Positions 6,555-9,256 of a stretch of DNA of 9,256 nt are shown piece by piece. The position numbers and the translations under genes were made by a program. Source of the DNA: Sphingomonadaceae bacterium (GTDB lineage: Bacteria; Pseudomonadota; Alphaproteobacteria; Sphingomonadales; Sphingomonadaceae); the NCBI GenBank assembly GCA_009923795.1, contig RFSU01000090.1, positions 1-9,256 of the forward strand, in the 5' to 3' direction. The stretch's first letter is position 1. Every line of letters starts with the position of its first letter. The notes beneath the pieces were generated by a model, which was not told where the DNA came from, did no database searches, and saw only the letters and a program-made list of their open reading frames with translations.

Positions 6555-6576
6555 AAATGCCGCATATATCGGGCGT

Positions 6577-6608
6577 CCGCTGCCCCCTTTAAAAAAGCGG
6601 GGGCGCGG
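6577..6608 (-). terminator. GC-rich stem-loop between ntrX and hfq (terminator or attenuator-like)
   Basis: On the minus strand the arms are CCGC-GCCCCC (6608-6599) and GGGGGC-A-GCGG (6587-6577): ten base pairs with one bulged A, closed by the 11-base loop GCTTTTTTAAA. It lies 45 bases after the ntrX stop and 60 before the hfq ATG. No T-run follows the 3' arm, so it is not a textbook intrinsic terminator; the T-run is inside the loop. It could trim or slow transcripts reading from ntrX into hfq, or protect a 3' end. The structure is seen directly; the function is uncertain. Confidence 0.45.
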
Positions 6609-6652
6609 CCTTAGCTAGCGGAAGAACCTTGTTCGGTCCACCGGGCGTGTCA

Positions 6653-8041
6653 TTAATCCTCGGTTATGTCTCGATCTTCGATCATGCCCAAAATCTTGAG
6701 CTTACGATGCAATGCAGAGCGTTCCATGCCGATGAAATGCGCCGTCCGGGAGATGTTTCCCGAAAAACGTCGAATTTGTATCCGCAAATATTCACGTTCA
6801 AAGGCCTCGCGTGCCTCTCGCAAGGGAGCACCCATAACAGCATGACCCGGCCCTGACCCCGGCCCGGCCACCGGATCATTCAGGATTTCGGCTGGCAGCA
6901 TATCCATCTCAATCCGGGTGATTTGGTCCCCCGATGCTAAGATGATTGTCCGTTCGACAATATTACGCAACTGACGGACATTGCCGGGCCAATCATAAGC
7001 CTGAAGCGCTGCCATCGCGTCGACCGTCACATCTGGGGTCGGCACACGCCGTTCGGCTGCGTATCGCGCAACAAAATGCTCGACCAAACCTGGAATATCC
7101 TCCCGCCGCTCCGCCAGAGCAGGGATAAAAACAGGCACCACATTCAGCCGATAGTAAAAATCCTCCCGGAAGCGGCCAGCATCTATTTCCGCCGTCAAAT
7201 TGCGCGCAGTGGCGGACAGGACGCGCACATCGACTTTGACCTGTCTCTGACCGCCCACACGGTTGAAGCTCTGATCCGTCAACACACGGAGAATTTTTCC
7301 CTGTGTGGTCACGGGCATGTCGGCAATCTCATCGAGAAACAATGTGCCCCCATGAGCCCGCTCCAACAGGCCAGAGGTGGTTGAGCCATCGGGGCGTTCC
7401 GAGCCAAAAAGCTCCTCCTCCACGCGCTCAGGCGTCATTCGCGCGGCGCTGACCACGACAAAGGGCGCATTGGCGCGCGGGCTCCAACTGTGCAGCATGC
7501 GCGCAGCCACTTCTTTCCCGACACCAGCTGGGCCAGAGATCAATACCCGGCTGCCGGTGGGCGCGACACGCCGCAATGTCGCCCGCACCTGATTGATTGA
7601 TCCCGACGTGCCGCTTAACTGATCATCAAGGCCGACTTGCGCCCGAAGTGTTTGATATTCCGCGCGCAGCCGTTCTGTCTCTGTCGCCCGCGACACGAGG
7701 AGCAAAAGGCGCTGCGCCTCAAATGGCTTCTCGATAAAGTCGGCTGCTCCACGACGGATTGCGGCGACGGCGGTATCCAAATTGCCATGCCCAGAAATGA
7801 CCAGAACAGGCTGGCTGGGATCGCGCCGCTTTATCTCATCCAACAAATCCAGCCCATCCAGCCGCGAGCCCTTTAGAAACACATCCAGCAGGACGAGCGA
7901 TGGCCTGCGGTCCGCAATGGCCGCCAAGGCGGTGTCGCTGTCACCGGCTGTGCGGGGAGAATAGCCTTCATCCTCCAAGACCCCAGCCACAAGCTCCCGA
8001 ATATCTTCTTCATCGTCCACAACCAGAATGTCGAGGCCCAT
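6653..8041 (-). CDS. ntrX: NtrX-type response regulator (receiver, AAA+, Fis HTH)
   Basis: NtrX is the DNA-binding partner of the NtrY kinase; in alphaproteobacteria it is tied to nitrogen metabolism, redox and respiratory control and cell-envelope processes. The 462-residue protein has a receiver domain (1-120; acidic D9/D10, phospho-acceptor D53, S83, K105 in EKPF). A AAA+ domain follows, with Walker A GPAGVGKE (170-177), Walker B GGTLFLDEI (231-239), arginine-rich RFREDFYYRLN (290-300) and sensor II WPGNVRQLRN (351-360). A Fis-type HTH lies near 428-452 (GNISRTAHFIGMERSALHRK). The GAFTGA loop that contacts sigma-54 is absent: after ELFG the sequence reads SERPDGSTTSGLLERAHGG, so it probably works without sigma-54 or as a repressor. 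AAGGAG lies eight bases before the ATG, inside the end of ntrY. Full length and apparently intact. NtrC is the alternative, but the missing loop and the ntrY neighbour favour NtrX. Confidence 0.93.
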   Translation of the reverse strand: MGLDILVVDDEEDIRELVAGVLEDEGYSPRTAGDSDTALAAIADRRPSLVLLDVFLKGSRLDGLDLLDEIKRRDPSQPVLVISGHGNLDTAVAAIRRGAADFIEKPFEAQRLLLLVSRATETERLRAEYQTLRAQVGLDDQLSGTSGSINQVRATLRRVAPTGSRVLISGPAGVGKEVAARMLHSWSPRANAPFVVVSAARMTPERVEEELFGSERPDGSTTSGLLERAHGGTLFLDEIADMPVTTQGKILRVLTDQSFNRVGGQRQVKVDVRVLSATARNLTAEIDAGRFREDFYYRLNVVPVFIPALAERREDIPGLVEHFVARYAAERRVPTPDVTVDAMAALQAYDWPGNVRQLRNIVERTIILASGDQITRIEMDMLPAEILNDPVAGPGSGPGHAVMGAPLREAREAFEREYLRIQIRRFSGNISRTAHFIGMERSALHRKLKILGMIEDRDITED

Positions 8042-8042
8042 G

Positions 8043-9256
8043 TTAAATGCTCCTTGCGGGGGTCAAAGCAGAGGGGAGAAGTTCCTGCTCTGCATGGTCC
8101 TCAACAGCGCGCCGTTCAATTGCTGCGGACAGTTGATGCGGGTTTATCTCAATGGTCACGACGGCGCCGCCGCCATCTCTATCGGTGAAGTGGATTGTGC
8201 CCATATGCTCCTCCACAATTTTCTTAACAATCGCGAGGCCAAGGCCAGTGCCACCGGGGCGTGTTGTCATATAGGGCTCAACGATCCTGTCGCGCTCCAA
8301 GGGCAGGCCAATTCCAGTGTCAGAAACACGGATCGATACGAGAGAATCCTCAACCTGAGAGATCGTCATGACAATCTCACCCGTGTCATGATCCGCCTGC
8401 TTGATGGCTTCGACCCCATTTTTTACAATGTTCGACAAGGCCTGAGCCAATTGGCGGCGATCACAGAGCAACATCGGCGATGGGCTGGGCGCATCGAGCC
8501 GGAACGCCACGGACGGATTGGCAACTTCATGCAAGAACATCGCCTCCCGCGCGATGTCGACCAGCGCCTCCTGCGCAAATTCTGGCTTTGGAATTCGCGC
8601 AAAGGAGGAGAATTCATCCACCATACGGCGCAGGTCGCCCACTTGGCGAACAATGGTATCAATCAAACGATCATAAGCAGCCGGATCGAATTGAATTTCC
8701 TTTGAGAAACGGCGCTTAAGCCGTTCGGCTGCGAGCTGAATTGGCGTCAATGGATTCTTAATCTCATGCGCAATGCGGCGCGCCACATCGGACCAAGCGG
8801 CCTGACGCTGATCCACCAATTGCTGCGTGATATCATCAAAAGTCAAAATCTGGCCGAATTCGCTGGCGACGATTTTGACAACCAATGTGCGCGTTTCGCC
8901 CGCACTTGGCAGTTCAACGACAGCCTCTCCCCTTGGATTGTCGAGCAACACATCAAATTCTGGCGCAAGTTTTGCCAATTCAAGACCAGTTGCTTCGTCT
9001 GGATTGACGTTCAGCAAGCTGCTGGCAGACCGGTTAATCACGCGAATACGGCGCTCTGGCGTCACAGAAATGACCCCGGCTGTCACTCCGGATAAAACGG
9101 CTTCGATCAGCGCCCGCCGCCGGTCTAAAAGGTCGTTTGAGCTGATCAGATCCTTATTCTGCTCGCCCAAACGTTCCGTCATGCGATTAAACGCCCGAGA
9201 CAGCACGCCGACCTCATCTCGGCTGCGCGAAGTCGACACGCGCACGGAGAGATCAC
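8043..9256 (-). CDS. ntrY: NtrY-type sensor histidine kinase, C-terminal part (runs off the right edge)
   Basis: NtrY is a membrane sensor kinase that phosphorylates NtrX. About 403 C-terminal residues are visible; the transmembrane and periplasmic sensing part lies beyond the edge. In order: the end of a HAMP domain (DLSVRVSTSRSRDEVGVLSR), a PAS-like domain (IEAVLSGVTAGVISVTPERR, then NRSASSLLNV and a TFDDIT strand), the HisKA H-box (VARRIAHEIKNPLTPIQLA; the phospho-accepting His is encoded near 8766-8768), then the ATPase with N-box SNIVKNGVEA, G1 SDTGIGLP and G2 GGTGLGLAIVKK. All phosphotransfer motifs look intact. The stop is TAA at 8043-8045, one base before the ntrX ATG, so the pair is almost certainly co-translated. 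GTG at 9243-9245 is not the start, as the frame stays open to the edge. NtrB is excluded by the HAMP region and by the ntrX neighbour. Confidence 0.93.
   Translation of the reverse strand, partial: DLSVRVSTSRSRDEVGVLSRAFNRMTERLGEQNKDLISSNDLLDRRRALIEAVLSGVTAGVISVTPERRIRVINRSASSLLNVNPDEATGLELAKLAPEFDVLLDNPRGEAVVELPSAGETRTLVVKIVASEFGQILTFDDITQQLVDQRQAAWSDVARRIAHEIKNPLTPIQLAAERLKRRFSKEIQFDPAAYDRLIDTIVRQVGDLRRMVDEFSSFARIPKPEFAQEALVDIAREAMFLHEVANPSVAFRLDAPSPSPMLLCDRRQLAQALSNIVKNGVEAIKQADHDTGEIVMTISQVEDSLVSIRVSDTGIGLPLERDRIVEPYMTTRPGGTGLGLAIVKKIVEEHMGTIHFTDRDGGGAVVTIEINPHQLSAAIERRAVEDHAEQELLPSALTPARSI

Noticed and set aside
6518..6565. Extended hfq start adding 16 residues
   Set aside because: The added residues (MRHLRLWPPK and following) are unlike Hfq N-termini and would cover the Shine-Dalgarno of the ATG at 6515-6517, which begins the normal MADK-type sequence.
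6577..6608. Firm call of a textbook rho-independent terminator after ntrX
   Set aside because: The stem is strong but no T-run follows the 3' arm on the transcribed strand; the T-run sits in the loop. It is kept only as a terminator or attenuator-like structure with moderate confidence.
8028..8705. Long open frame (225 codons) on the plus strand opposite ntrY
   Set aside because: The minus strand here encodes clear HisKA and ATPase motifs of NtrY. The plus-strand product has no recognisable domain, so it is a shadow frame.
1..9256. Mobile element, phage, CRISPR, toxin-antitoxin or defence island
   Set aside because: Every open stretch is covered by core metabolic or regulatory genes; no transposase, integrase, direct repeat array or terminal inverted repeats were seen. 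MazG here is the long housekeeping two-domain form next to hflX, not a phage or mazEF-linked one.

Overview
The window reads as a chromosomal segment of an alphaproteobacterium, most likely a member of the Sphingomonadales. The evidence is the run ntrY-ntrX-hfq-hflX, a double-length Hfq with two fused Sm domains (a form I recall from sphingomonads), and a short arginine-succinyltransferase cluster led by an M20 hydrolase. Base composition looks moderately GC-rich by eye. Family assignments were made by reading the translations against remembered sequences; no database search was run. Coding density is very high, with only two non-coding gaps longer than 100 bases.

Left part (1-4758). The 5' end of glcB (malate synthase G) runs leftward off the window. 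A 134-base divergent gap separates it from a rightward, tightly packed set: M20 metallohydrolase, astA, astB, mazG. Junctions are a 4-base ATGA overlap, a one-base gap, and another ATGA overlap, so this looks like one transcript with coupled translation. AstA and AstB carry out the first two steps of the AST arginine degradation pathway; the M20 enzyme is a candidate for a later hydrolytic step, and astC, astD and astE are not in the window. MazG is a housekeeping NTP pyrophosphohydrolase at the end of the run. As written, astA carries an apparent +1 frameshift near 2595: the conserved C-terminal tail lies in another frame and ends one base before astB.

Right part (4740-9256). All genes are leftward: ntrY (partial, N-terminus off the window), ntrX, hfq, hflX. 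ntrY and ntrX are one base apart and form a sensor kinase and response regulator pair linked in relatives to nitrogen and redox or respiratory control. A 135-base gap with a strong GC-rich stem-loop separates ntrX from hfq. hfq and hflX overlap by 4 bases, with hflX using a TTG start. hflX and mazG converge and overlap by 19 bases, so no intergenic terminator separates the two transcription units.

I see no mobile element, CRISPR array, phage gene, RNA gene or defence system. The points most worth a second look are the astA frameshift, the asymmetric tandem Hfq, and the M20 hydrolase placed where an AstE-type activity might be expected. I do not see a clearly undescribed system.
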